Source of the DNA: Evernia prunastri
Lineage: Eukaryota > Ascomycota > Lecanoromycetes > Lecanorales > Parmeliaceae
DNA length: 64,000 nucleotides
Assembly (NCBI GenBank): GCA_003184365.1
Contig: NKYR01000009.1
Span: forward strand, 1-64,000
Reading direction: 5' to 3'
The notes beneath the pieces were generated by a model. The model was not told where the DNA came from and made no database searches. It saw only the letters and a program-made list of their open reading frames with translations. Position 1 is the first letter of the stretch. The number at the start of each line of letters is the position of its first letter. This document shows positions 37,106 to 45,882 of the stretch, piece after piece. The position numbers and the translations under genes were made by a program.

Positions 37106-37430
37106 TTTATTTATTGTCACTATTTACTACCTTACTTACCTATTTATTCTAGTTGTTTTTTTTGGCGCGCTTATTTCGCCAAGACTCCAAGACTTTTTTT
37201 TTTCCCAGGACCCAAGTAAAGAACTTTACAGTTTCAAATCTCCCTCCCCCGAAGCAATCTCGTCTCAACCCTTTTTCCTTCCTTGTTTACCTACTCAATC
37301 AACGTCAAAAGAGCATCATCTTCTGCATCAGAACATCAGACACTCAATCACATTCTCATCAATATCCCTCTCCGATCAAAATCTCCCATAGTTCTCCATC
37401 CACCCGTCAAAACAGCGCTACCAAGTCAAC
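37106..37430. promoter_or_regulatory. Promoter/5' leader of the GPI-type protein gene
   Basis: 325 bp, beginning with the right target duplication of the MITE. It has a CTACCTTACTTACC stretch (37128-37141), T runs and a pyrimidine-rich leader before the ATG. Confidence 0.5.
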
Positions 37431-38204
37431 ATGCTGTCCCTTACCATCCTCTTCACCTCCCTCGTCCTGAGCTTTGCCGCCGCGCAGAGCAACACCACTT
37501 TCGATCCCAATTCCGTCGATTTGACCACGAAAAGTATGTGTACCCTCTTCCGCCTTCGCTGCAATTGACCGTGTCAATGCTGACTTGGAATCTAGACCAA
37601 TGGTGTCAAGGCGAGACGGCCAGCTGCCCATTATTATGTGGTGGACAGACACAGACCAAAGCTAACTCTTGCACCGGCGTAAGTCACACACAACCCTCTT
37701 CCCAGCTGCAGCGTCACCTCCACCGTCACTCTCCCCTTATCGCCACCTAGACCATCACCATCACCAACCGTCTCCTCGGCCCCCCAAGTCCTGCGTTTCC
37801 AAACCATGTTTTCGTTCCCACATCGCCCCAGCCAAATTTTGCTAATAGACCCTTTCCAGTCTACCCTCACCTACACTTGCACCTGCGCCAACGGCACCAG
37901 CCCCTCAAACATAGACGCATACCAGGGTACGCTTCCCAATCACATCTGCGAGGAAACCTTCGCCCAATGCCGCATCGCCAACCCCGGCTCCGACGCCTGC
38001 AAAACCTGCGGTACCCTCATGCCTACCGACGTCCCAGCCGTCACTTCCACCAGTTCATCTGCCGCGGCTACTTCCTCTCAGAGTAGCACTGCGACGGTGA
38101 GCGGTGCGACCACCACCGCTTCGTCGAAAAGCGGCGCCGGGAAGATTGAGGCAGTGGGAGGCGTGATTGGGGGTGCTATCGGTCTCGCCGCCGTCATGTT
38201 GTAA
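37431..38204 (+). CDS. Small secreted GPI-type protein (DUF7707-like)
   Basis: Exons 37431-37533, 37596-37678, 37860-38204 give 176 aa. A signal peptide (MLSLTILFTSLVLSFAAAQ) is followed by a cysteine-rich domain (QWCQGETASCPLLCGGQTQ, TYTCTCANG, CEETFAQC, ACKTCG). A Ser/Thr/Ala-rich stalk of about 50 residues follows, then a small-residue site (SSKSGAG) and a hydrophobic tail (GGVIGGAIGLAAVML), the architecture of a GPI-anchored cell-wall protein. Function unknown; surface-exposed proteins of this type are common in filamentous ascomycetes. The 181-nt second intron has normal GTAAGT/CCAG ends. Confidence 0.82.
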
Positions 38205-38668
38205 GAAGACTCTTGTTGAGAGGGAGAGCTCGGTGCGAAGGGTGGTTCATATTCATCGTGGTATCCATTAGGGCGGAAAGAAATCCAGCGCGGTGTTGGC
38301 GCTGTGACTTGATTAAAAATTAATATGCGTGACCGTCACCAGGTCGGTCGATCGAGCGTCTTTTGTGTTTTTGGCGGATCAGTGTATTCCCCACGCGCCT
38401 TCAACGGAAAAGAAAGAAAGCAAGGATTAATTCGGTGGCTCTCTCTCTCTACCTTATGCTTGAGGAAAAGTATGTATAACTATAGCCAAGCAGTCTCTCG
38501 CAACCGGTAGCGCGAGCGTTCCGTTTCCTGTATCCATCCAATGGCATCAGCTTGTCTTCATACAATCATACTTACATACATATTGCGTGCACCTGTTGTG
38601 TTTCTTTTTTGTTGTTCGCATTTCCCCCTTTCTGTACCTACAAAGGATGCCCGAGCCGGCCGTACCCA

Positions 38669-38816
38669 AAGCTCCCACTCCCATTCCCAAGTCCCAATTC
38701 CCAATTCCCAATTCCCAATTCCCAATTCCCGATTCCCATTCCCATTCCCACTCCCACTCCCACTCCCACTCCCACTCCTGTCCCGTCCTATTCCGTCCTA
38801 TTCCGTCCTATCATAT
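38669..38816. repeat. Degenerate CCCAATT / CCCATT / CCCACT array
   Basis: Runs of 6-7 bp units that change step by step (CCCAATT, then CCCATT, then CCCACT), ending in three TATTCCGTCC-type units. It looks like a minisatellite that expanded by slippage with successive variant units. Confidence 0.9.
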
Positions 38817-38911
38817 CTGCGAGCACGTTCCACACGTCGATCCAGCCGTACTGGAAAAACAACGTCGCTCGAGAGAGGCAACTCCAACCAACCAACTAAC
38901 GATCTAACTAA

Positions 38912-39013
38912 CAGTCTATCTATCTATCTATCTATCTGTCTATCTGTCTATCTGTCTATCTGTCTATCCATCTATCCATCTATCCATCCATCTATCCATC
39001 CATCTATTTATCA
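38912..39013. repeat. TCTA/TCTG/TCCA tetranucleotide array
   Basis: About 25 tetranucleotide units, ordered as TCTA, then TCTG/TCTA alternation, then TCCA/TCTA. Confidence 0.95.
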
Positions 39014-39190
39014 AATCGCTGTCTACCCACTCAATGTATCAACAAGGCTGGCTGTCATCGATCGGTAGTAGGCTGGGTGAAGTATAGGTACAGTAGAAGT
39101 AGGTAGGTGCCAGACCGGGGCGGTGTCTTGTCTGTAATCTTACAACGGTGGGAAAGGATTTTTCTCGGGTTTCGGACGGGGTCAATTGGT

Positions 39191-39237
39191 CATTCAGTCA
39201 ATCAGTCAGTCAGTCAGTCAGTCAGTCAGTCAATCAA
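39191..39237. repeat. CAGT tetranucleotide array
   Basis: About eleven CAGT/CAAT units. Confidence 0.95.
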
Positions 39238-39552
39238 TGGGGAATGAAAACTGCTGTACATAAGCTGCTTGAATGGTCTCTGTTCTCCGCCGAATCACGT
39301 TGTCAATGTTTGGGGTTGATATGCAAGCTAGGACGGGACATTATTATTTACTATTTGGGACAATAATAGTATCTTCGATAGACCATCCCTATTGAGGCGC
39401 TCTTCAGACTCGTCAGAGCGCGGTTATTCCTGCCAGCTCGCTTGACAGACAGCTCGTCTGACAGTCAGTCAGACAGAGAAGTTTAAACAACTTCATTTCG
39501 AGCAGATGCCTATCCATCAAGACGTGCTCCAAACACCTCCCTTCGCCACATC

Positions 39553-42036
39553 TCACTCGCTTTCGGAATCCGCAAACATATCCGCTGCCTTCGGTCTCCG
39601 GGTCCGCGCGGCCGCGGCGGACGACGTGGCGTTCTTTTGAGCGCCTTGATCAGCTCCCTTGTCCAGTCTCGCGGCGATAGACGCGGCTAGTGCCTCCCGC
39701 CTCGACGGCTCCGCTCTGGGCCGTTGCTCTGTTCCCGCCGCGGCGGAAAGGCCGGGTTGGTCGTCGTCCGAATCGAGCATGGGCTCGCCGTCAATATCTT
39801 CGTCCTCCATCGGCACCCCGTCCAAATCTCCGTCATCCTCAACCATCGGCTCACCGTCCACATCCATCTTATCCCCCTCCTCCTCCTCCTCCTCCTCCTC
39901 CTGCTGCGACCGCTTCGCCGTCTCAGCCTCCCGTTCCGCCATCCTTTCATCCACTGTCTTCCACCTACTCCTCGCCTTCTCCGCAGCCTTCTCCGCCTCC
40001 TCACTCGCCTTCTTTGCCGCCTCCTCCTCCTTCGTAAGCGGCGGATTGCCAAAGACGCTAACGAAATGCTCCTGGCTCGCTTGCGGGAAGACACACCAGC
40101 CTTCCCATAGCGTCAGTACGCTTTGGACGCTACGTTTCCATTTCTCGGCACGCAGGCGGCCCCAGTTCATGCGTTTGTCCAGGCGGCCGAGATGTTCGAA
40201 GGTCTTGTAGCGTTTCAGAGCAGCTTCGAACAGTTGGCGGTAGCGCCAGGCATGTCGGACGCCGGAGGTGGAACTGGACGAGAGGATGTCGGAAATTAGG
40301 TAGAGAGCGATTAGTTTGGCCGGGGAAGCGTCTTCTTTTTCTTTTTCCGTCGTTGAACGGTTGGGTGTGTTTTCAGTGGGTGTGTCGTCGTCTTTTTCTT
40401 CGTTTGAGGGCTTGCGCTCCGGGTTCGCGCTCGTGAAAGCAAGAGGACTTTGTACGTTTGATACAATCATCTGAACTACTTCTTCCGCGCCTTCGCCGGC
40501 ATGCTGGATTGCAAAGGCCGTTACGCGAGCCACGTCACCTCGACGGAGCTTGGCGTTTGTAATGGGAAGTCGTGCTAGGAGGTGGGTAAGTTTTGCTTTT
40601 TGAAGTGGGTTGAGGTAGGCCTCGCTGTCGGCATCTAGTCCGTCGGGTGGGGGTGCTCCTCCGTGGTGGTGAGCATAGCGCCTACGTCCCTCATCTCCAG
40701 AGTCTTCGTCTTCCGATGAGTTGTAGTCCGAGTCTGAGACAAATTCTTCGAGGCGGGTCACGTACTCGAAGGGCAGGCCTCTTTCTGGTATGACCCATGC
40801 TGCCCCACCTTCAAAGATGTGCTGTGAAGGTAAGAACCCACGCCCCCTCTTTCGTGATGCTCCTGTAAGAATGTCCCACAGTCTCCAGCGATAATATACA
40901 CCGCCAGTACTACGAGAGTCCCATAGCCATGCCCATTTCTCGTCGGTCTGTACATCCTTTCGAGTCATCAGGAGAGCCTCAAACTCAGGCCCGTGGCTCA
41001 GTAGCGCCTCCAGAGTCTTGTGTATTAGCTTGAGCTGCTTGAGATCCCCCGGTGGATTGACATTCACTTGGACCTGAGGAGCGCTTCTCCCATACTGTGC
41101 TGAATTGTAGGATGATGGTGGAGCAAACCCGCCGCGATGTCCACCTGGAGGTGCTCTCCCAAAATTGGGAGGCGGTATAGGTCGTGCGCCAAATGGAAGG
41201 GAGGATGTTGAAGACGAGAGGCCCAACGATGGCGTATCCAAAGCTACCGAAGCGGAGGATAAGTGCCGCGAAAGTGATAAGTAGAAGCCACGACCCATGT
41301 ATCTGTTCTGCAGAGCGCTAACAGCGGTATCAATGTCGAGCGCGGGTGTGTCTTTAGCCAAAGTAACAACCGCGGATGATGACTTCCGTTCCAGTGTTCC
41401 AGGCGCAGAGGGAGGTAATATTCGTACCCCGTCCACCGTCAGATTTGTGGGCAGGATGGCTTTGATTGCGGCAGGCGAAGTTCCTGGTGGGAGAGATGAC
41501 AAACGAAGTGTAGGCTTTGGTACAGGTCTTTCTTGCGTCCTCGTCCGACTACCCGTGTCCTCCTCGTCTGAGTGCTGTAGAGCAGTCTTGGGGTCTGCTG
41601 GACCTTCCCTAGCATCTTCGAAAGCGAACAACCCTTCCCTCTGCGTAGGTGGCGATCCATCGTAAGCTCTTTTGCGGGATAGTGATGTCGGAGGTGGCCC
41701 TAAACTGCCTGGTCCACTACCACGTCCTCCACCCAAGCCGCTTCTGCCAGCGGCTCCAACAGGTGGTCCAGAGTAGTGTCTCTTTCCGGGTCCGGTGAAA
41801 CCTCCTCGATCTACAAAGCCTTCCCCTCTTGCAGGCCCACCGCTGGCTCTCAGTCCAATGTCCTCATCGTCGAATGACTTGACAAAATCCTCATAGACAG
41901 CTGCAGTCTCTTCCTGCTCCCTTTGACGCTTAGCTTCCGCTTCCGCTTTCTGCTTTTCGAAGATTGACTTCTTGGTTGGTGCTGTAAGTTTATTGCTGAT
42001 ATCCGGGAACTCCTTGATTTTGGAATTGGTTGCCAT
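39553..42036 (-). CDS. U2 snRNP-associated SR140/U2SURP-like splicing factor
   Basis: Intronless 827-aa protein. An RRM-like segment (LRLSSLPPGTSPAAIKAILP, about 170-260) is followed by a SURP module (LIHKTLEALLSHGPEFEALLM, about 325-390). A CID domain binding the RNA polymerase II CTD follows (PLQKAKLTHLLARLPITNAK ... KLIALYLISDILSSS ... LFEAALKRY, about 480-640). The C terminus is acidic and low-complexity with E and D runs. RRM-SURP-CID order is diagnostic for the U2-associated SR140 family, which acts in early spliceosome assembly. In a locus rich in duplicated introns, an intronless spliceosome gene is a neat contrast, but probably coincidence. Confidence 0.88.
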   Translation of the reverse strand: MATNSKIKEFPDISNKLTAPTKKSIFEKQKAEAEAKRQREQEETAAVYEDFVKSFDDEDIGLRASGGPARGEGFVDRGGFTGPGKRHYSGPPVGAAGRSGLGGGRGSGPGSLGPPPTSLSRKRAYDGSPPTQREGLFAFEDAREGPADPKTALQHSDEEDTGSRTRTQERPVPKPTLRLSSLPPGTSPAAIKAILPTNLTVDGVRILPPSAPGTLERKSSSAVVTLAKDTPALDIDTAVSALQNRYMGRGFYLSLSRHLSSASVALDTPSLGLSSSTSSLPFGARPIPPPNFGRAPPGGHRGGFAPPSSYNSAQYGRSAPQVQVNVNPPGDLKQLKLIHKTLEALLSHGPEFEALLMTRKDVQTDEKWAWLWDSRSTGGVYYRWRLWDILTGASRKRGRGFLPSQHIFEGGAAWVIPERGLPFEYVTRLEEFVSDSDYNSSEDEDSGDEGRRRYAHHHGGAPPPDGLDADSEAYLNPLQKAKLTHLLARLPITNAKLRRGDVARVTAFAIQHAGEGAEEVVQMIVSNVQSPLAFTSANPERKPSNEEKDDDTPTENTPNRSTTEKEKEDASPAKLIALYLISDILSSSSTSGVRHAWRYRQLFEAALKRYKTFEHLGRLDKRMNWGRLRAEKWKRSVQSVLTLWEGWCVFPQASQEHFVSVFGNPPLTKEEEAAKKASEEAEKAAEKARSRWKTVDERMAEREAETAKRSQQEEEEEEEEGDKMDVDGEPMVEDDGDLDGVPMEDEDIDGEPMLDSDDDQPGLSAAAGTEQRPRAEPSRREALAASIAARLDKGADQGAQKNATSSAAAARTRRPKAADMFADSESE

Positions 42037-42447
42037 TTTGGAGCGATGAACATGTTAAATAGCACTAGATTTCACAATAGAATTGCTAGTGGTAATGCAG
42101 GTCGAACTCACCCCCGATCCGGCATCGGGTGAGCGCCGCCCTGAGGTTGCGTGACAAGGGTGATCGTCGCGCGAAGAAGAGTGATCCTAGGCCACTGCGT
42201 ACCTCACTGCCTGATACCACGATCATCAAAAACCATTACCTTACTCTTTCATGACTACCTATACCTAGGCGCTTTACTACACTAAAAATCTACAGTGATG
42301 AAACCCACCTCCGTTCCGATCGATGACCGCTTTTTCATTGCTTCTAAAGTGTATATATCTATATTTCTTAAGTGTACACAGCCGCTCTTTTCCGAATCGG
42401 TGTTGAAAGCGGACTTCTAATATCTATTGGCTTGAGGAAAGCACTGC
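42037..42447. other. Intergenic
   Basis: 411 bp with the SR140-like promoter and the 3' end of phosphoserine aminotransferase. Nothing else recognised. Confidence 0.5.
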
Positions 42448-45079
42448 CTAGCTACTATTCCCACGGGCAAAATCGGTCAGATACTCTGCCAGCTTCTGCA
42501 CGTTGGCCATAGTTACCTGTAATTCGGGATTAGCAGGTCCCATATGGGATCTGACAGGAGTCGTGAAATATGTCCCTGGAGTTCCTTTCTCCTGCAACAT
42601 GTCTTGCGACTCCACATAAAACAGGAACATGGAAGAAAGGGCTTGGGGGAAAAAACTTACTGCATTGTAATTGCTTGCCCTGCGTCATCGCATTAGCTTT
42701 TCCATCATCAAAAGTGAGAAAGACGCTATCGACGCACCTGATCCCACCTACGCTCTGGATTACGATCTCGGAGTCAGTATTGCCTGTTTGAGGGAGTATA
42801 GCGAGCTTTGAAACCATGTCTAGAGAGTGAACGCTCCCAAGACATGTCTTTTGACTCAAAGCTCGGTTCAGAAGAGGAAGTATCCCGGAAATACGTACTC
42901 GATGCCCTTTCAATCCCAGCAGCTTTCGAGCTTCCGCCCCTTCTAAGAATTCCTTCTCCGTAACGGCATCCTTGACCCGGAAGCATATGTTCATTCTGCT
43001 TCTTACGCTTTTGTGATTTACGGCCTGGTAGACTTCTGGGTTTGCGTCTAAGATCCGGTAGATGGTCTCTGCTTTGGCGTTCGATACGGCTTCTTGGCCT
43101 GATATTTTCGAGTTCCCGTGTGCTGTAAGAAGGCCGCGAATCACCTCACCTGCGATCCAAATCGAAAAAATGGGCAAGGTGTCGTTTCGGAGTCAGCATT
43201 GCTTGTTTGAGGGACTATAGCGAGTTTCGAAACATGTCTAGAGAGTGAACGTTCCCAAAACATGTCTCTTGACTCAAAGCTTGGTTCAAAAAAGGAAATT
43301 TGGATTCGGAAAATACGTACTGTATAAGGAATCTAAGTGCAAGTTTCGGTTTAGCATTTCCCTTTCAGGGTTGCAAAAGAGACGTAGAAATGGATTGGGA
43401 CGGGATAGGAGTCCTTGCTTCTCGAACATGTCTTGGGGACATTTTTTCAATCAGATACGGTGGCTCCGAATTGTACTTACTGTTTTTGGCAATTACAGAC
43501 CAGTTCAGTATAGACGGTGGGGACCAGACTCCGACTTTATGTAAAAATGAAGGCGAGGGCATTATATTCAAAATGTCCTTCTTGATGATTACTAAGGTCA
43601 CATCTGTTATGCCTAGATTATGGCTCCGGAGTCAGTATTGCTCACTCAAGAGGGTCCGAACTCTGAAGTACATTTCCGGGGTAGGAGCTTCAAAGACATG
43701 TCTCAGGACCCATGGGATAGCCCAAGAAGGAGCAATGGGCTCCGTAAAAACGTACCTATATTCTTTTGCGCCCCCCCAAAGACCACCGCGTAGTTGCTGA
43801 TGTCGAACTTGCGGCTTAAAAAATTAGAGCTCATGTCAGCGACTACGAGTCTCTGCTCTTCTCCTGCCTGCGTCTCCAGAGACTTAGGAAAGCTAGGAAA
43901 TTCGACTCCGTCAACAGTCTCGTTGTCGCAGTAGCTGCACCATTCTGGAGTCAGCATTTCTCTTCTCAGACGGGTTTTAGAGTTTGGAGATGATCTTGAA
44001 GAGCAAGACATATCAACCCCATTTTCACGTTCAAGAAAAATGTAAGGTATGGAAGGGGAAAGAACTACTCAGATACTCACTACGCGAAGGCGCTACCACA
44101 GCCTCCATTGGCATCGGGAGCTGTAAGCTTCCAGGTCTCCTCTTGAGGGATCATCCCAAATTTACCCTCGTTAGCCTCGCGTGCGTCAAGAGCGACATTC
44201 AAAAATTTCTCGCCCAACGGTTCCAGCAGCTGAGCAGCCTCTTGGGACGCTTTCAGCGACCACGAGCCCGTAACGAGGTAGTCTAACCTCAAAGAGTACT
44301 TCAACTCTTCTCTCACTCTCAGCAGAATAGCCTCGTCATCGTTTCCGAATTGTTCCTGGAGTTTTTTAATCAGCGATTGTTCTTTTCAGAAGAGAATTGG
44401 ACTCTATCTGAAAGATTGTGGTCCAGGAGCATGCCTTGGAGCTCTCGAAGACTGAGAACTCTTGGGTTGAAGTAGCCTACCTGGGCTTTTTTCCTTCTCT
44501 TCTCAACCCACACAGCTACCATGTTGAATACCACAGCGCTGAATTCACCGGATCCCCCTCCATGGAGGAATAAGATATCATAATTGTCTGGAATGTCCAG
44601 GAACGATATCAATGCTTTCTTGGTCTCATCTAGGATTTTCGTTGCGGTGGACGAGCTGTGAAAATTTCAGAGTTAGTATATCTTCTTCGACAAAAGCGCC
44701 TCAGTGAGAGGATGGTCTGAACGGGCCAAAGCGATTGTTGGCGTACCGGTGGGAAATCTCTGCAAGTCCGAGTCCCGAATCCTCGAAGTTGACGAATGCC
44801 TGGATTTGTGTTATTTGATTGAAGATGTGCAGTAAATCGAGCCGAGGAACAGGTCTACGGAACAAGAAGTTTCAGATATATCTCGGTACTGGATATTTGA
44901 TTCCAAGAAGGGAACATGAGCCACGAAATACGTACTGCTGCGCCTTTTTCAAGGATTTCGGTGGGCATTGGAGCTGGCCCCGCTCCATACTTCAGGCGTT
45001 CAATTAGAAAACCATCACTTCTTGTCTTCTTGTCTTTAGGAAGATCTCATACATAAGCAACTTCTGCTCTTGTAGGCAT
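42448..45079 (-). CDS. SER1: Phosphoserine aminotransferase
   Basis: PLP enzyme converting 3-phosphohydroxypyruvate and glutamate to phosphoserine in serine synthesis. Twelve exons on the minus strand: 45079-45053, 44989-44936, 44799-44747, 44655-44481, 44355-44081, 43934-43756, 43612-43481, 43332-43321 (12 nt), 43182-42899, 42754-42738 (17 nt), 42679-42661 (19 nt), 42516-42448, giving 431 aa. Landmarks: YGAGPAPMPTEIL, GLGLAEISHR, LFLHGGGSGEFSAVV, YLVTGSWSLKASQEA, YCDNETVDGVEFP, VADMSSNFLSRKFD, the PLP lysine in FGGAQKNIG, RSRMNICFRV, GLKGHRSVGGIRASNYNA. Eight of the eleven introns are 125-148 nt and most resemble one another. The intron before exon 9 ends in CG instead of AG. The protein is otherwise complete. 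Confidence 0.94.
42517..42660 (-). repeat. Introner-like intron, core motif inverted
   Basis: 144-nt intron of phosphoserine aminotransferase. It contains CAAGACATGTTG, i.e. the family core ACATGTCTTG read on the opposite strand to the gene, flanked by GGAGTC and GACTCC. Confidence 0.5.
42755..42898 (-). repeat. Introner-like intron (type copy)
   Basis: 144-nt intron in phosphoserine aminotransferase: GTACGTATTTCCGG start, ACATGTCTTGGGAGCG core, CTCGCTATACTCCC block, CAATACTGACTCCG branch region, CAG end. Closely matched at 43183-43320 and also at 47671-47809 and 53697-53845. Confidence 0.85.
43183..43320 (-). repeat. Introner-like intron with non-AG end
   Basis: 138-nt intron: GTACGTATTTTCCG start, ACATGTTTTGGGAACG core, CTCGCTATAGTCCC block, CAATGCTGACTCCG branch region. 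It ends AAACG rather than AG. Confidence 0.85.
43333..43480 (-). repeat. Introner-like intron, core motif inverted
   Basis: 148-nt intron. Read on the opposite strand it contains TCGAACATGTCTTGGGGAC, matching the family core; in gene sense it contains CCCCAAGACATGTTCGAG. Confidence 0.5.
43613..43755 (-). repeat. Introner-like intron
   Basis: 143-nt intron: GTACGTTTTTACGG start, GAGACATGTCTTTGAAGC core, CAATACTGACTCCGG branch region, TAATCTAG end. Confidence 0.8.
43935..44080 (-). repeat. Introner-like intron, diverged
   Basis: 146-nt intron with GATATGTCTTGCTC core and AATGCTGACTCCAG branch region. The 5' half is more diverged. Confidence 0.6.
44356..44480 (-). repeat. Possible introner-like intron, inverted and diverged
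   Basis: 125-nt intron. On the opposite strand it reads GAGCATGCCTTGGAGCTC, resembling the family core. Weak support. Confidence 0.35.
44800..44935 (-). repeat. Possible introner-like intron, diverged
   Basis: 136-nt intron sharing the 5' end GTACGTATTTCGTGG with the family; the core is not clear. Confidence 0.4.
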
Positions 45080-45882
45080 TTTGCCGTATTTCACGGAAGA
45101 AAAATGGTTTCGCCGCAGTCTAGTCGCTCAACCGAATCAACGATGTTGCCAAGACATTAAAGTAGTGTTAGGATTGAAGGTTCTGGATTTACGAAAGGCA
45201 ATGGTTTATGATTTATCTTGAGATGAGATATGTACGGAGTACCTACTTGCAACAGTCATATTGGACCCTCGGCTGGGGTGTTGATCGGGTACCCTAGTGG
45301 CGTAGAAAGTCCTGGACAAGCCCTAGCACTACTTTCGGAAGCCAGCTCCAACTTTCAGTGTGGGCCACTATCCGACGGAGTCTTGGCGTCCAGGACTTTT
45401 TACGCCTACCTCCGTAATGTCACCCGAGTGACCCGACCCGCACCCTAAGAGCGGCGTCCGCGGGTGAGCACCACGCTGGGTTGGGGGCAGATTTCTGACT
45501 TCTTTTCCTCTCACTTGGTTGCCTCAAAGCATCTATCACGCTCAAGGATGGTTTCTAAGATCACGGTCTTTCTCATCTTCTCATCTTCAGATCTTCTCTC
45601 TACTATTGTTGAATGGACATATTCTCACTGGGAATAGCTAGTGCTTCCCCCCCAATGATACAACGTGCTATTAAGTAGCCGAGTTGAAAAGAAGGCCTTG
45701 TGGCTATTCAGGAACAGCTTCACGCAGTAGAGTATCTCGAACCCCTGCCTCGACGCTCCCGATTCAAAATCTCTTCCCCGGACGGAGATCGACAATTTCA
45801 ACCCTCTAATGCCAAATAGGGCCAAAACGCCTAGCATTGTCTTCGCAATAACACCTCCTCGATTAGCCTCTTGCTCTGCTCA
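45080..45882. other. Intergenic with small hairpin element
   Basis: 803 bp; phosphoserine aminotransferase promoter and a hairpin element (listed separately). No gene recognised. Confidence 0.5.
45231..45417. mobile_element. Small MITE-like hairpin element
   Basis: Starts TACGGAGTACCTAC and ends with the inverse TACCTCCGTA. An internal inverted pair, GGCGTAGAAAGTCCTGGAC (45299-45317) and GTCCAGGACTTTTTACGCC (45388-45406), differs at one position. The right outer arm resembles that of the hairpin nested in the 36.6-kb MITE. Exact ends and target duplication unclear. Confidence 0.55.

Larger units (their letters stand above)
38205..39552. other. Microsatellite-rich intergenic region
   Basis: 1.35 kb with three simple-repeat blocks (listed separately). 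Long open frames here are translations of the repeats, not genes. Confidence 0.75.

Noticed and set aside
38541..39068. Open frames of 100-175 codons at 38.5-39.1 kb
   Set aside because: They translate microsatellites (repeated PNSQF/HSHSHS or SIYLS units) and have no non-repeat content.
39659..40210. Long open frames on the plus strand opposite the SR140-like gene
   Set aside because: They are antisense shadows of the Glu/Asp/Ala-rich low-complexity coding sequence; no domain and no independent signals.
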